A DNA stretch of 64,000 nucleotides from Streptomyces sp. NRRL F-2580 (lineage in GTDB: Bacteria; Actinomycetota; Actinomycetes; Streptomycetales; Streptomycetaceae): contig NZ_JOIR01000005.1 of the NCBI RefSeq assembly GCF_000720115.1, positions 372,001 to 436,000 on the forward strand. The letters are read 5' to 3'. Below are positions 15,940 to 29,592 of the stretch, in pieces. The notes under the pieces were generated by a model. That model did not search any database, was not told the origin of the DNA, and saw nothing but the letters and a program-made list of their open reading frames with translations. The position numbers and the translations under genes were made by a program. Each line of letters opens with the position of its first letter. The first letter of the stretch is position 1.

Positions 15940-17385
15940 ATGACTTCCACCCACGCCTTCTGGCTCGCCGGCCGCCAGGCCACCGGCGAGGACAGCTTCG
16001 ACGTCCACTCCCCGTGGGACGGCCGGCTGGTCGGCACCGTCAGCGTGCCCACCGACGAGCAGGTCGAAGAGGCCGTGGCCGCGGCGTACGCCGTGACGGC
16101 GGAATTCTCCGCGACCCCCGCCCACGTACGGGCCGCCGCCCTGGACCACGTGTCCAAGCGGCTCGCCGAGCGCACCGAGGAGATCGCCCAGCTGATCTCC
16201 GCCGAGAACGGCAAGCCCATCAAGTGGGCCCGCGGTGAGGTCGGCCGTGCGGTGTCCGTGTTCCGCTTCGCCGCCGAAGAGGCCCGCCGCTTCAACGGCG
16301 GAGAGGCCCAGCGCCTCGACACCGACGCCGGCGGCGTCGGCCGGCTCGCGCTGACCCGCCGCTTCGTCAAGGGTCCGGTCCTCGGCATCGCGCCGTTCAA
16401 CTTCCCGCTGAACCTGTGCGCCCACAAGGTGGCCCCCGCCATCGCCGTCGGCGCGCCGATCATCCTGAAGCCGGCCCCGGCCACCCCGCTCTCCGGGCTG
16501 ATCCTGGGCGAGCTGCTCGCCGAGACCGACCTCCCGGCCGGCTCCTGGTCGGTCCTGCCGGTAGCGAACGACAAGATGCCCGCCCTGGTCAAGGACGAGC
16601 GTCTGCCCGTCATCTCCTTCACCGGCTCCGACACCGTCGGCTACGCCATCCAGCAGTCGGTGCCCCACAAGCACTGCACGCTGGAGCTCGGCGGCAACGC
16701 CGCGGCCGTGGTCCTGGACGACTGGTCCTCCGAGGCCGACCTCGACTGGGCCGCGACCCGCATCGCGACCTTCTCGAACTACCAGGCCGGCCAGTCCTGC
16801 ATCTCCGTGCAGCGCGTGATCGCCGACGCCTCCGTCTACGACCGTCTCGTCGAGAAGGTCGTCGCGAAGGTCCAGGGCCAGGTCACCGGCGACCCGAACG
16901 ACGACGCCACCGACGTCGGCCCCCTCGTCTCCGAGGCCGCCGCCCAGCGCGTCGAGTCCTGGGTCGACGAGGCCGTGTCCGCCGGAGCCAAGCTGCTCAC
17001 CGGTGGCAAGCGCGAGGGTGCCTCGTACGAGCCCACCGTGATCGCGAACGTGCCCGACGGCGTCAAGCTGGCCACCGAGGAGGTCTTCGGCCCGGTCCTG
17101 ACCCTCCAGCGGGTCGAGAACACCGACGAGGCCTTCGCCGCGGTGAACGACTCGAAGTTCGGTCTGCAGACCGGCGTCTTCACCCGGAACATCCAGACCG
17201 CGTTCCGCGCGCACCGCGAGCTCGAGGTCGGCGGCGTGGTCGTCGGCGACGCGCCGTCCTACCGCGCCGACCAGATGCCGTACGGCGGCGTCAAGCAGTC
17301 CGGCGTGGGCCGCGAGGGCGTCCGCTACGCGATGGACGACTACACGTACGAGCGGGTCCTGGTCCTCACCGGCCTCGACATCTGA
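15940..17385 (+). CDS. NAD(P)-dependent aldehyde dehydrogenase, probable succinic-semialdehyde/aminobutyraldehyde step
   Basis: Aldehyde dehydrogenase superfamily enzyme of 481 residues. The Rossmann-type FTGSDTVG motif is near 227-234. The general base is E249 in LELGGN, and the catalytic thiol is C287 in YQAGQSCIS. The EEVFGPVL motif is near residue 380. The neighbours gabT and PucR imply oxidation of succinic semialdehyde or a related polyamine-derived aldehyde to the acid; the closest named activity cannot be fixed from sequence. The ATG follows AAGGGCCGGGATTCGC, a weak ribosome-binding site. It ends in a strong bidirectional terminator that separates it from the defence operon. Confidence 0.9.
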   Translation: MTSTHAFWLAGRQATGEDSFDVHSPWDGRLVGTVSVPTDEQVEEAVAAAYAVTAEFSATPAHVRAAALDHVSKRLAERTEEIAQLISAENGKPIKWARGEVGRAVSVFRFAAEEARRFNGGEAQRLDTDAGGVGRLALTRRFVKGPVLGIAPFNFPLNLCAHKVAPAIAVGAPIILKPAPATPLSGLILGELLAETDLPAGSWSVLPVANDKMPALVKDERLPVISFTGSDTVGYAIQQSVPHKHCTLELGGNAAAVVLDDWSSEADLDWAATRIATFSNYQAGQSCISVQRVIADASVYDRLVEKVVAKVQGQVTGDPNDDATDVGPLVSEAAAQRVESWVDEAVSAGAKLLTGGKREGASYEPTVIANVPDGVKLATEEVFGPVLTLQRVENTDEAFAAVNDSKFGLQTGVFTRNIQTAFRAHRELEVGGVVVGDAPSYRADQMPYGGVKQSGVGREGVRYAMDDYTYERVLVLTGLDI

Positions 17386-17405
17386 TCTCGTACGGCCCAA
17401 AGGCC

Positions 17406-17448
17406 GACGGCCGGAGCCCACTGTGCGGGGGCTCCGGCCGTCTTTTTT
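17406..17448. terminator. Rho-independent terminator, bidirectional
   Basis: A stem formed by GACGGCCGGAGCCC (17406-17419) and GGGCTCCGGCCGTC (17429-17442) is followed by six T residues. It serves the aldehyde dehydrogenase. Because the stem is symmetric it could also stop transcripts of the minus-strand DUF499 gene that ends at 17452. Confidence 0.9.
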
Positions 17449-17451
17449 GTG

Positions 17452-20861
<3,410 letters not shown>

Positions 20862-20862
<1 letters not shown>

Positions 20863-23723
20863 CAGATCTCCTCCCCAAAGAGCATCTCGGCCACAGCGGC
20901 CGGGCGGATCGTGGTCGACGTCGCGGAGACGTCCGCCCACGCGCCGCCGAGCCCGTTGAACAGGCCGGCGGTCGAGGAGTCCTGGGACTCCATCAGTTCG
21001 TACAGCCGGGTGGCCAGGCGGTTGACCTCGTCCAGGTCCACCCTGCCCGTCACCTCGGACATCAGCCTGGCGGCCTCCTCGCGCCCCTCGGTCGCGTACG
21101 CGCGCGCCAGGTGGCAGGTGACCTCCCACAGCGACAGCCGGTCGTCGTGGGCCGGCACCCACCGCGGGTCCAGGTCCTGCGGTTTGACCAGCGCGACCTT
21201 CCCCGCGCCGGAGGTGAGGGTGCCGCCGCGGGCGATCCCGTCCACGGACAGGCCCAGCGGGACGGCCAGCGACTCGGCGTCACCGTAGGGGCGCGTGTCC
21301 CAGCCGTAGGAGCGGAACCAGTCCAGGCAGAAACGGGTGTCGGCGTCCAGCTCGGCGTCGTGCTCGTTCTGCAGCGAGTCGAAGGTCTGGTTGATCAGCG
21401 CCAGCGCGGTCTTCACCGACATCGTGGAGCCGTCGTCCTCCAGCACCCGGGAGAACCGGGAGAACACGGCCATGCCGGGGCCGAGGATCGTCTGGCGCAG
21501 GTCCGCGGGCGCGATGGCGCCCTCGCGGATCCGGGGCAGCGCCTCGTCCAGCTGGGTGTGCAGCGCCGCCAGGAACCCCGTGCGGTCCGTCGCGGGTGCG
21601 GTCGTCTCGCGGGGCCGCAGGGCCAGCACGATCGAAGAGGCGAGCGCGTTGGTGCCCACCGAGATCATCCGGCCGCCGCGCTCCGAACGGACGGGCCACG
21701 TCGCGGTGATGGTCCAGCCGTTGCGGACCATGCCCTCCAGGAAGGTGGACCACCCGGTGGAGGCGACGCCCTCCTTCTCCAGCTCGGCCTGCTTGAAGGC
21801 GTAGAAGACGGTGATGGGGTAGTCGGGCGAAGCCGTCTCCCGGGCGTGCGCGAAGACGTGCTGGAACCCGTTTTCGAAGAACTCCTCCGCGTTCTCCTTG
21901 CTCCCGTGCCGGTACGGGTTCGCGACGAGCTCCTCCGCCTTGGGAACGAGCATCGTCTGGAACAGGTCCGGGTGGATGCCGCGCAGGGACCGGCGCAGCC
22001 AGACGTAGAAGAAGTCCGACAGGTCGGAGTACCCGATGTTGTCGTAGTAGGGAGGGTCCGTCGACACGAGGAGCCCCGTGTAGTCGCGGCTCGACGCGTC
22101 CGCCTGGGTGACCGTGCCGTGCGTGGAGGCGGGAAGCATGTCCAGGGCCCGGGACACCCAGGTCGCGCTCCACTCGATGTCACACGGCCCCTTGCAGAAC
22201 GTGTTCCCCTCGGCGAAGTCCCAGAGCATGGGCAGTGCGTGCCGGGAGAACGTGTCGGAGACGCTCTCCTTCGAGGGCGCGGAGTTCCAGCGGCACAGCG
22301 ACGAGTTGGTGGAGGACAGGCGGCTCACCGCCTGGCCGAGGTACGTGGCGACCGCGTCCGCGTACGCCTCGGCGCCCGTACCGCCCTCCGCCAGCCGGGC
22401 GCCCGCGGGCAGACCGGCGGCGAGGGCGTCGGCGAGCACCTGCTCGCGCGCCTCGCCGATGAGGTCGGTGAAGGTCATCAGCGTGGTGAGCTGACGGTCG
22501 GTGAACAGGTCGGAGAACTCGGTCAGGCCGTACTGGGGCGGCGAGAACCAGCGCGGGTTCGTCGCGATGGAACCCGTGGGCGCGTCGTCCGGCCGCGGGA
22601 CCTCGGCCGCCTTGGCGTGCTCCTCGTCCGGAGCCAGGTAGACGCGGCGGCGGTTGCCCTCCGCGACCACTGCGAGCAGCTGGACGCCGATCCGGCCGGC
22701 GGCTCCCTCGGACCGGATGGCCGTCAGCTCGACGAACCCCTCGCAGGCGACGCAGGTGGCGCCCCTGCTGCTCGTCATGGTCCCGTCGTCCGTCTTCGTG
22801 GGGGCCCGCTTCGGGTCGTGACCGATGCCGAACTCCACCCGCCGTCCGCCGGGCGCCGACGCGTCGTCCACCACCGTGGGGACGACGTACGCCTCCTTGC
22901 CCTTCTTCTTGCCCAGCCACCAGGAGCGCACCAGCGGCATCCGGATGCCGCACGCCGGGTTCGGGCAGACCACCGTCCGGGCCCAGATCCACGCGATGAC
23001 GGTGGCCTCGGCGGTCTTCCCCGTGGGCTCGCCGCCGGGTCCCGGAACCGGTACGTGAGCGGTGGGGTACAGGTGCCCCAGGCGCTCCTGGGCGCGGTCC
23101 CGCATCCAGGCGCCGTAGCGGCGGACGTCCTCCGCCAGGCCCGTGGCGCGGGGCCACGGGCCCATGCGGCCCTCCGCCACGCCCGGGAAGACGGGGGGCC
23201 GTCCCGCGAACTTCGGCGGGGTCTCGATCAGCGTCTTGTTGATCAGTACCGGCACCGGGTTGAGGTCGCTGGCGTGCGCCGACAGTCCCAGGCGCTGCGC
23301 CTCCAGCGGGATCGTCCCGCCGCCCGCGAAGGGGTCCAGGACGGCCGGCGGGTTCCCTCCGGTGCTCTTGAGGATCTCCTCGTGGGCTTCCCGGTACAGG
23401 CCCTCGTCGCTGATGTTCTCCCAGACCACGAGCCGTCGGATGATGCCGTGCAGGCGCTCGCGCTCCTTCTTCTGCTCGTCTTCGGTGGCGAACAGCTCGG
23501 GATGCGAGGAGGGGTCGTCGACGAGCTGGGCGAAGAGCACCGCCCGTGCGGCCGCCAGGGGGCGGCGGGCCCACCACAGGTGCAGCGTGGACGGGTGTCC
23601 GTGGCGGATCGACTTCTCTCGGGCCGACTCGGCGTTGATGTCCTCCAGCGGGAGGGAGACCTCGATGAGCTTGCGTCGGGGGACAGAACCTGACGGCGTT
23701 CCGGGCTGCACTGCGGTGTTCAC
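20862..23723 (-). CDS. DUF1156 amino-group DNA methyltransferase (predicted antiphage)
   Basis: Methyltransferase-like protein of 953 residues. The DUF1156 N-terminus (KLIEVSLPLEDINAESAREK) precedes the SAM motif DPFAGGG (130-136). Two zinc-ribbon-like pairs, CPNPAC and CVAC, lie near 245 and 313. The catalytic DPPY is at 556-559 (STDPPYYDNIGY). DPPY predicts methylation of an exocyclic amino group (N6-adenine or N4-cytosine). Interruption of the two motifs by about 420 residues is usual for this family. It is the middle gene of the defence operon. The GTG start at 23723 is preceded by AT-rich TAAATTGAGTAG (complement), which could be a -10 element giving a leaderless message. A second GTG four codons in is possible. 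Confidence 0.87.
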
Positions 23724-23803
23724 CTACTCAATTTAGTTTCCGAGGTGCTCGAACCGTGCCGCGGGTGGCCTTCGAGCGGAGGGCGGGGTGCGGCTGTCGT
23801 GCC

Positions 23804-26800
23804 TCAGAGGGGCTCCACACCGCGTTCCCATTCGGCCTTCCACGTGCGGCGCAGGTCGTCGACGTACTGGTCGAGGACGAGGTCGGCGAAGGGGTTGAGC
23901 ACGTAGCGGACCCGGTCGTTGGATCCGTCGGGGGTCTCGGGGTCGACGGCGACCAGGGCGAGCCGGTAGCGGGGCTCGGCGTTCTTGGCGCAGCCGACCT
24001 CGCTGGTGGTGACCGTGAAGGTGTCGGCGCCCAGCACCCGCCCCTTCACCTCGATGAAAAGCAGGTGGCCGTCGGGCATGAGGGAACGGATGTCGAAGCC
24101 CTTGTTGGAGTGCGGCATCTCCTCGGGCACCCGGCCGAGCCGGCGCTCGGCGGCCAGTACGGCGTCGACGGCCCGGCGCTCGGTGACCGTGGTGTCCGGG
24201 GCGAAGCCGTCCGGGGCCGGAGGTTCCCCGGCGGGGCCGGGGACGACCGAGGCGGGCAGGACGAGCGCGGCGCTGATGATCTGCGGCGGGTGCGCGTCGA
24301 TCCGGGCTTCGAGGTCGAGGTCGGCTTGGCGGCGTTCGAGCCGGGCCTCCAGGGACCGGGCGCGCTCGCGGGCGGTGGCCGGCGAGATACGGATCTTCCT
24401 GCCGGCCGCCTGCGCCTCCGCGAGCTTGATCGACTCGCCGTCCCAGTAGTTCATCTGGGCCATCAGCCGTCGGCGTACGAGCTTGCGCGTGCGCTCGACG
24501 GCCGGGAGCACGCGGGCGACGACGTCGGCGCGGTGCTCCGGCAGACCGTGCTCGACCGCCCAGTCCCGGGCGATCCCCTCCACCCCTTCGGCGAGCCACG
24601 CCGAGGACAGCTCGGAGGCGACGGCACGGGCCAGCGCGGTGTGCTGCCCGGGGTCCAGGCCCGTGGGCAGGGACAGGTCGAGGTACGGTGCGGGGCCGGC
24701 CGGCCGCGCGGTTGCGTCCGGCTGGACGCAGACGTACGAGAACCTCTTGCCGATCGCGGTGCCGTGTCCGTCCGAGAGCTCTTCCAGCAGGGTGAACACG
24801 AGCCGGGGCGTGGTGGCGTTCCGGTCCAGGAAGGTGGCCCCGCGGGTCAGGGCGTCGCCGTACCCGGCCAGGACCTCGGTGATGATCGCGTCCATCAGCG
24901 GATGACCGGGGGCTATGAGCTCGGCGTCCGGGCGGCCGGACATCACCACGGCCGACGGTTCGAAGGTGACGCGTGCGTAGCGCGGGCTGACCGTACGCCT
25001 GCCCTCGCGCAGGACGGCGGGCACCTGCGTCAGCTCGAACCGGTCCTTCTCCCGCCTGGAGGCCCGCCCGCCCAGGGCGCGCAGGGACTCCATGACGAAG
25101 GCCTGCACGAAGTGCGGCTGCATGCGCCGGGCCCGGGCCTCGTCCATCCGCCGCCGCAGCCCGGCCAGCTCCTCCGTCCCGATCTCCGGGGTGGCCAGGG
25201 CGCGTTCCCTGAGCAGTTCCCGGAGGCCGTCGGAGACGGACCGGTCGATGACCTGGTCCAGGTACGCCCGGACCTCGGGCCGCTCGCCGTAGCGGACGGC
25301 CCGCATGAGCAGGTCGCGCAGGGGCTCGTCCGCGAAGGCGTTCTCTCCCAGGACGTCGAAGGCCTTGCCGCCGTAGGCGCGCCGCTGCTGCTCGATCTTG
25401 GTCAGCAGCCGCTGGAAGACCTCGCCCTCCCTGGTCCCGGAGGCCACGAGGTTCCACAGCCGGCAGACCTCACGCTGGCCGATGCGGTGGATGCGTCCGA
25501 AGCGCTGCTCGATCCGGTTGGGGTTCCAGGGGAGGTCGTAGTTGACCATCAGGTGGGCGGCCTGGAGGTTCAGGCCCTCGCCGGCGGCGTCGGTGGCGAT
25601 CAGGACGTGGCAGCGCGGGTCGTTGGTGAACTCGGTGCGGACCTCCCGGCGCGCCTGCCGCGCCGTCCCGCCGTGGATCGTGCGCACGGCGTCGTCGTCG
25701 CCCAGCAGGGTGGTGACACGGCCCGCGAGGTAGTCGAGGGTGTCGCGGTGCTCGGTGAAGACGATGAGCTTGAGCGGGGCCCGCCCGGCCCCGTTCAGAC
25801 CGTCCTCACGGGCCTTCAGCACGAGGGAGCGCAGTTCCTGCCACTTGCGGTCCTCGCCCGAGGACCGCACCCGCAGGGCGATCTCCTCCAGGCGTGCCAG
25901 GACCGCGAGCTCGGCGTCCAGCTCGGCCGCGGTGCGGGCGGCGGTGGCGGAGTCCAGGACCTCGTTCTCCAGCTGCTCCAGCTCGGCGGAGCCCAGCTCG
26001 TCGGGGTCGAAGTCGTCCGGGTCGAACGAAGGCGCCCCGGGCGGGGGGACGAACGGGCCCGCCAGGGTCTGCTCGCGGTGGGTGCGCAGGCGGGCGATGC
26101 GGCGCCGGATCGACTGGTGGATCGCCTCGGGACTGGACGCGAGGCGCCGCTGCATGACGGTGAGCGCGAAGCCGACCGTACGCCGCCTGCCGTCGGCCTG
26201 CTCGGCCCTGTTCATCTCCGTGCGCACGTACGCGGTGACCTCTTCGTACAGGAGCATCTCCTGCGGGGAGAGGGCGTACGCGACGGTCTCCGCCACCCGC
26301 TCGGGGAAGAGCGGCTTGCCCTCGAAGGTGAGGAGGTCCTCCTTGACCATCCGGCGCATCAGTCCGGTGGTGTCGGTGGAGTGCACGCCCTCGCGGTACC
26401 GGCCGGCGTACCGGTCGGGGTCCAGCAGGGCGAGGAAGGTCTGGAAGTCGGCCTCCGACCCGGAGTGCGGGGTCGCCGTCATGAGCAGGTAGTGCCGGGT
26501 GATCCCGCCGAGCAGCCGGCCCAGTTCGTAGCGGCGGGTGCGCTTGAGCTCGCCGCCGAACCAGGAGGCGCTCATCCGGTGGGCCTCGTCCACGACGACG
26601 AGGTCCCACTCCGACCCGGCGAGCAGCGCCCGCCACTCGTCGTTGCGGGCCAGCTGGTCCATGCGCGCGATCAGCATCGGGTGGCGGCGGAACGGGTCGC
26701 CGTCGCGGTCGGCCTCGGCGAGGTCGCGGCTGAGGACGGTCATCTCGATGCCGAACTTTTCCGCGAGTTCGGTCTGCCACTGCTCGACCAGGCCACCGGG

Positions 26801-27187
26801 CGCGACGATCAGGCAGCGCTGCACGTCGCCGCGGAGCAGCAGTTCCTTGAGGTACAGGCCGGCCATGATCGTCTTTCCGGCCCCCGGGTCGTCCGCGAGC
26901 AGGAAGCGCAGGGAGCCGGGCCGGCTCAGCATGGAGCCGTACACGGCGCGGATCTGGTGGGGCAGCGGGTCGATGTCGCTGCTCTCCACCGCCTGCATGG
27001 GGTCCGACAGGCCGGCGTGCCGCATCCGCAGCGCCTCGGCGGCCAGCCGGAACCGGCCGGGGTCGGCGTCGAACGACCACCGCGAGCGCGGTGCCTGCGG
27101 CCGGAGCGAGGCGATGTCGGCCAAGGGGACGCCGGTCAGGGGGACGCCGGTCAGGGGGATGCCGGGCTGGACATCATCGACGCGCAT
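23804..27187 (-). CDS. SNF2-type helicase with C-terminal DUF3883-like domain (predicted antiphage)
   Basis: Superfamily 2 helicase/translocase of 1127 residues. Motif I is DDPGAGKT (K105), motif II VVDEAH (~199), motif III TATPHS, motif V ATDAAGEGLNLQ and motif VI QRFGRIHRIGQ. The C-terminal 120 residues contain SNKGFDI followed by FIEVKG (E~1042, K~1044). This is the DUF3883/Mrr-like restriction-endonuclease-fold signature found on defence helicases. The ATG at 27187 is preceded by AGAGAAGG. The N-terminus carries a short coding repeat (PLTG-VPLTG-VPL). It is the first gene of the three-gene operon; an 80-base gap separates it from the methylase. Confidence 0.88.
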   Translation of the reverse strand: MRVDDVQPGIPLTGVPLTGVPLADIASLRPQAPRSRWSFDADPGRFRLAAEALRMRHAGLSDPMQAVESSDIDPLPHQIRAVYGSMLSRPGSLRFLLADDPGAGKTIMAGLYLKELLLRGDVQRCLIVAPGGLVEQWQTELAEKFGIEMTVLSRDLAEADRDGDPFRRHPMLIARMDQLARNDEWRALLAGSEWDLVVVDEAHRMSASWFGGELKRTRRYELGRLLGGITRHYLLMTATPHSGSEADFQTFLALLDPDRYAGRYREGVHSTDTTGLMRRMVKEDLLTFEGKPLFPERVAETVAYALSPQEMLLYEEVTAYVRTEMNRAEQADGRRRTVGFALTVMQRRLASSPEAIHQSIRRRIARLRTHREQTLAGPFVPPPGAPSFDPDDFDPDELGSAELEQLENEVLDSATAARTAAELDAELAVLARLEEIALRVRSSGEDRKWQELRSLVLKAREDGLNGAGRAPLKLIVFTEHRDTLDYLAGRVTTLLGDDDAVRTIHGGTARQARREVRTEFTNDPRCHVLIATDAAGEGLNLQAAHLMVNYDLPWNPNRIEQRFGRIHRIGQREVCRLWNLVASGTREGEVFQRLLTKIEQQRRAYGGKAFDVLGENAFADEPLRDLLMRAVRYGERPEVRAYLDQVIDRSVSDGLRELLRERALATPEIGTEELAGLRRRMDEARARRMQPHFVQAFVMESLRALGGRASRREKDRFELTQVPAVLREGRRTVSPRYARVTFEPSAVVMSGRPDAELIAPGHPLMDAIITEVLAGYGDALTRGATFLDRNATTPRLVFTLLEELSDGHGTAIGKRFSYVCVQPDATARPAGPAPYLDLSLPTGLDPGQHTALARAVASELSSAWLAEGVEGIARDWAVEHGLPEHRADVVARVLPAVERTRKLVRRRLMAQMNYWDGESIKLAEAQAAGRKIRISPATARERARSLEARLERRQADLDLEARIDAHPPQIISAALVLPASVVPGPAGEPPAPDGFAPDTTVTERRAVDAVLAAERRLGRVPEEMPHSNKGFDIRSLMPDGHLLFIEVKGRVLGADTFTVTTSEVGCAKNAEPRYRLALVAVDPETPDGSNDRVRYVLNPFADLVLDQYVDDLRRTWKAEWERGVEPL

Positions 27188-27524
27188 GGAGCCTTCTCTT
27201 CGGCCTGGCGCCGAGCGGCCCCGGCCGCTCCATCGTAGCCAGGACGAGGCGCTCGTCCGCCCTGTTCGATCATGAAAGTCACCGGCCGGCCGGCCGTCGC
27301 GTGCGGCGCGGTTCGGACAGATGAGTGAAGATGCCGCCCCGATCGCCGCCGTGTCCGGGCGGGTCGGCGAGAAACCGCAGGTCGGGAGGCCTGTCGGGAA
27401 GTCGGTGCGCGGGGGCCCCGGCCGTTCCCCTTTTCCATCCCGCCGACATGGGGTACGACTCACAGGTAGCACCGGCTGGTAATCCGTTGAACCCCCCGAC
27501 TCCGGCGGCGAGGTGAGTCCCCTC
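27188..27524. other. Divergent intergenic region upstream of the defence operon
   Basis: 337 bases without a convincing gene, between the helicase and acyl-CoA dehydrogenase starts. It contains a perfect inverted repeat GGACGAG-GCG-CTCGTCC (27242-27258), about 55 bases upstream of the helicase start, and a GC palindrome CGGCCGGCCGGCCG near 27283. The less GC-rich stretch TGTTCGATCATGAAAGT lies between them. The inverted repeat is a candidate operator for the defence operon. The plus-strand end holds GAGGTGAG as ribosome-binding site for the dehydrogenase. No named promoter could be assigned. Confidence 0.45.
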
Positions 27525-29501
27525 ATGTCCGCAACACAGCCCGCACAGCCAGCACAGCCCGTACAGCCCGGCGGCACGCAGCCCAAGGTGACCGAGCGCG
27601 AGGCACGGCAGGTCGCGGAAGCGGCCCGGGAACAGGACTGGCGCAAACCCAGTTTCGCCAAGGAACTCTTCCTCGGACGGTTCCGGCTCGACCTGATCCA
27701 TCCCCATCCGCTGCCCGCCGACGAGGACGTCCGGCGCGGCGAGGCCTTCCTGGCCCGGCTGCGGGCCTTCTGCGAGACCGAGATCGACGGTGCCCGCATC
27801 GAGCGCGAGGCGAGGATCCCCGACGAGACCGTGCGCGGGCTCAAGGAGCTCGGCGCCCTCGGCATGAAGATCGACCCCAAGTACGGCGGGCTCGGCCTCA
27901 CCCAGGTCTACTACAACAAGGCGCTCGCCCTCGTCGGCTCGGTCAGCCCGGCCATCGGCGCCCTGCTCTCCGCCCACCAGTCGATCGGCGTGCCGCAGCC
28001 GCTGAAGATGTTCGGCACGCAGGAGCAGAAGGACACCTACCTGCCGCGCTGCGCCACCACCGCGATCAGCGCCTTCCTGCTCACCGAGCCGGACGTCGGC
28101 TCCGACCCGGCGCGGCTGGCCACCACCGCCGTGCCGGACGGGGAGGACGCGTACGTCCTCGACGGCGTGAAGCTGTGGACCACCAACGGGGTCGTCGCGG
28201 ACCTCCTCGTCGTGATGGCCCGCGTCCCGAAGTCGGAGAACCACCGCGGCGGGATCACCGCCTTCGTCGTGGAGGCCGACTCCCCGGGCATCACCGTCGA
28301 GCACCGCAACGCCTTCATGGGCCTGCGCGGCCTGGAGAACGGCGTCACCCGCTTCCACGGCGTACGGGTCCCGGCCGCCCAGCGCATCGGCGCCGAGGGC
28401 GCCGGCCTCAAGATCGCCCTGACCACCCTCAACACCGGCCGGCTGTCGCTCCCCGCCATGTGCGTCGGCGCCGGGAAGTGGTGCCTGAAGATCGCCCGCG
28501 AATGGTCCTCGGTACGCGAGCAGTGGGGCCGGCCCGTCGCGAGGCACGAGGCGGTCGGCGCCAAGATCTCCTTCATCGCCGCCACCACCTTCGCCCTCGA
28601 AGCGGTCGTGGACCTCGCCTCCCAGATGGCCGACGAAGACCGCAACGACATCCGCATCGAGGCCGCCCTCGCCAAGCTCTACGGCTCCGAGATGGCCTGT
28701 CTGATGGCCGACGAGCTGGTCCAGATCCGCGGCGGACGCGGCTTCGAGACCGCCGACTCGCTGGCCGCCCGCGGCGAGCGCGCCGTCCCCGCCGAGCAGA
28801 TGCTCCGCGACCTGCGGATCAACCGGATCTTCGAGGGCTCGACGGAGATCATGCACCTGCTGATCGCCCGCGAGGCCGTCGACGCCCACCTCTCGGTGGC
28901 CGGCGACCTCATCGACCCCGACAAGGCACTCGGCGACAAGGCGAAAGCCGGCGCCCGAGCCGCCGGGTTCTACGCCCGCTGGCTGCCCAAGCTGGCCACC
29001 GGCCCCGGCCAGGTCCCCGGCACCTACCGGGCATTCCACCCCAGCGGCCACCCCGACCTCGCCACCCACCTGCGCTACGTGGAACGCAGCGCCCGCAAAC
29101 TCGCCCGGTCCACCTTCTACGCCATGTCCCGCTGGCAGGGCCGCATGGAGACCAAACAGGGCTTCCTCGGCCGGATCGTCGACATCGGCGCCGAGCTGTT
29201 CGCGATGAGCGCGGCGTGCGTCCGTGCCGAGCACCTGCGCGCCACCGGTGAGCACGGCCGCGAGGCGTACCAGCTGGCCGACGCCTTCTGCGAGCAGTCC
29301 CGGCTGCGCGTCGAGGAACTCTTCGGCCGGCTCTGGGCCAACACCGACGACCTCGACCGCAAGGTCGTCGCCGGAGTCCTCACCGGCACCTACGCCTGGC
29401 TGGAGGAAGGCGTCCTCGACCCCTCCGGCGACGGCCCCTGGATCGCGGACGCCGCCCCCGGACCCTCCACTCAGAAAAACGTGCACCGCCCCATCCGCTG
29501 A
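27525..29501 (+). CDS. Acyl-CoA dehydrogenase, long form
   Basis: FAD-dependent enzyme of 658 residues catalysing the first, alpha-beta dehydrogenation step of fatty-acid oxidation. An N-terminal helical domain follows a glutamine/proline leader. The beta domain carries FLLTEPDVGSD (substrate/FAD contact). The C-terminal helical domain has RGGRGFE and FEGSTEIMH, the region holding the catalytic base in the family. At about 250 residues longer than short-chain enzymes it resembles VLCAD-type proteins, with an extra C-terminal helical domain (about 470-640). The ATG at 27525 is preferred to the GTG at 27513 because GAGGTGAG sits seven bases upstream. Confidence 0.92.
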   Translation: MSATQPAQPAQPVQPGGTQPKVTEREARQVAEAAREQDWRKPSFAKELFLGRFRLDLIHPHPLPADEDVRRGEAFLARLRAFCETEIDGARIEREARIPDETVRGLKELGALGMKIDPKYGGLGLTQVYYNKALALVGSVSPAIGALLSAHQSIGVPQPLKMFGTQEQKDTYLPRCATTAISAFLLTEPDVGSDPARLATTAVPDGEDAYVLDGVKLWTTNGVVADLLVVMARVPKSENHRGGITAFVVEADSPGITVEHRNAFMGLRGLENGVTRFHGVRVPAAQRIGAEGAGLKIALTTLNTGRLSLPAMCVGAGKWCLKIAREWSSVREQWGRPVARHEAVGAKISFIAATTFALEAVVDLASQMADEDRNDIRIEAALAKLYGSEMACLMADELVQIRGGRGFETADSLAARGERAVPAEQMLRDLRINRIFEGSTEIMHLLIAREAVDAHLSVAGDLIDPDKALGDKAKAGARAAGFYARWLPKLATGPGQVPGTYRAFHPSGHPDLATHLRYVERSARKLARSTFYAMSRWQGRMETKQGFLGRIVDIGAELFAMSAACVRAEHLRATGEHGREAYQLADAFCEQSRLRVEELFGRLWANTDDLDRKVVAGVLTGTYAWLEEGVLDPSGDGPWIADAAPGPSTQKNVHRPIR

Positions 29502-29592
29502 CCTGCGATCATCGCCGGACGTCGGACAGACGTACGAAGATGAGTACGAGTACTGGTACGCGTACGAGCACAGCGCGAGGCGGACGAGAACG

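Noticed and set aside
27325..27516. Possible 63-residue protein upstream of the acyl-CoA dehydrogenase
   Set aside because: No ribosome-binding site, Pro/Arg/Gly-rich composition and overlap with the probable promoter region.
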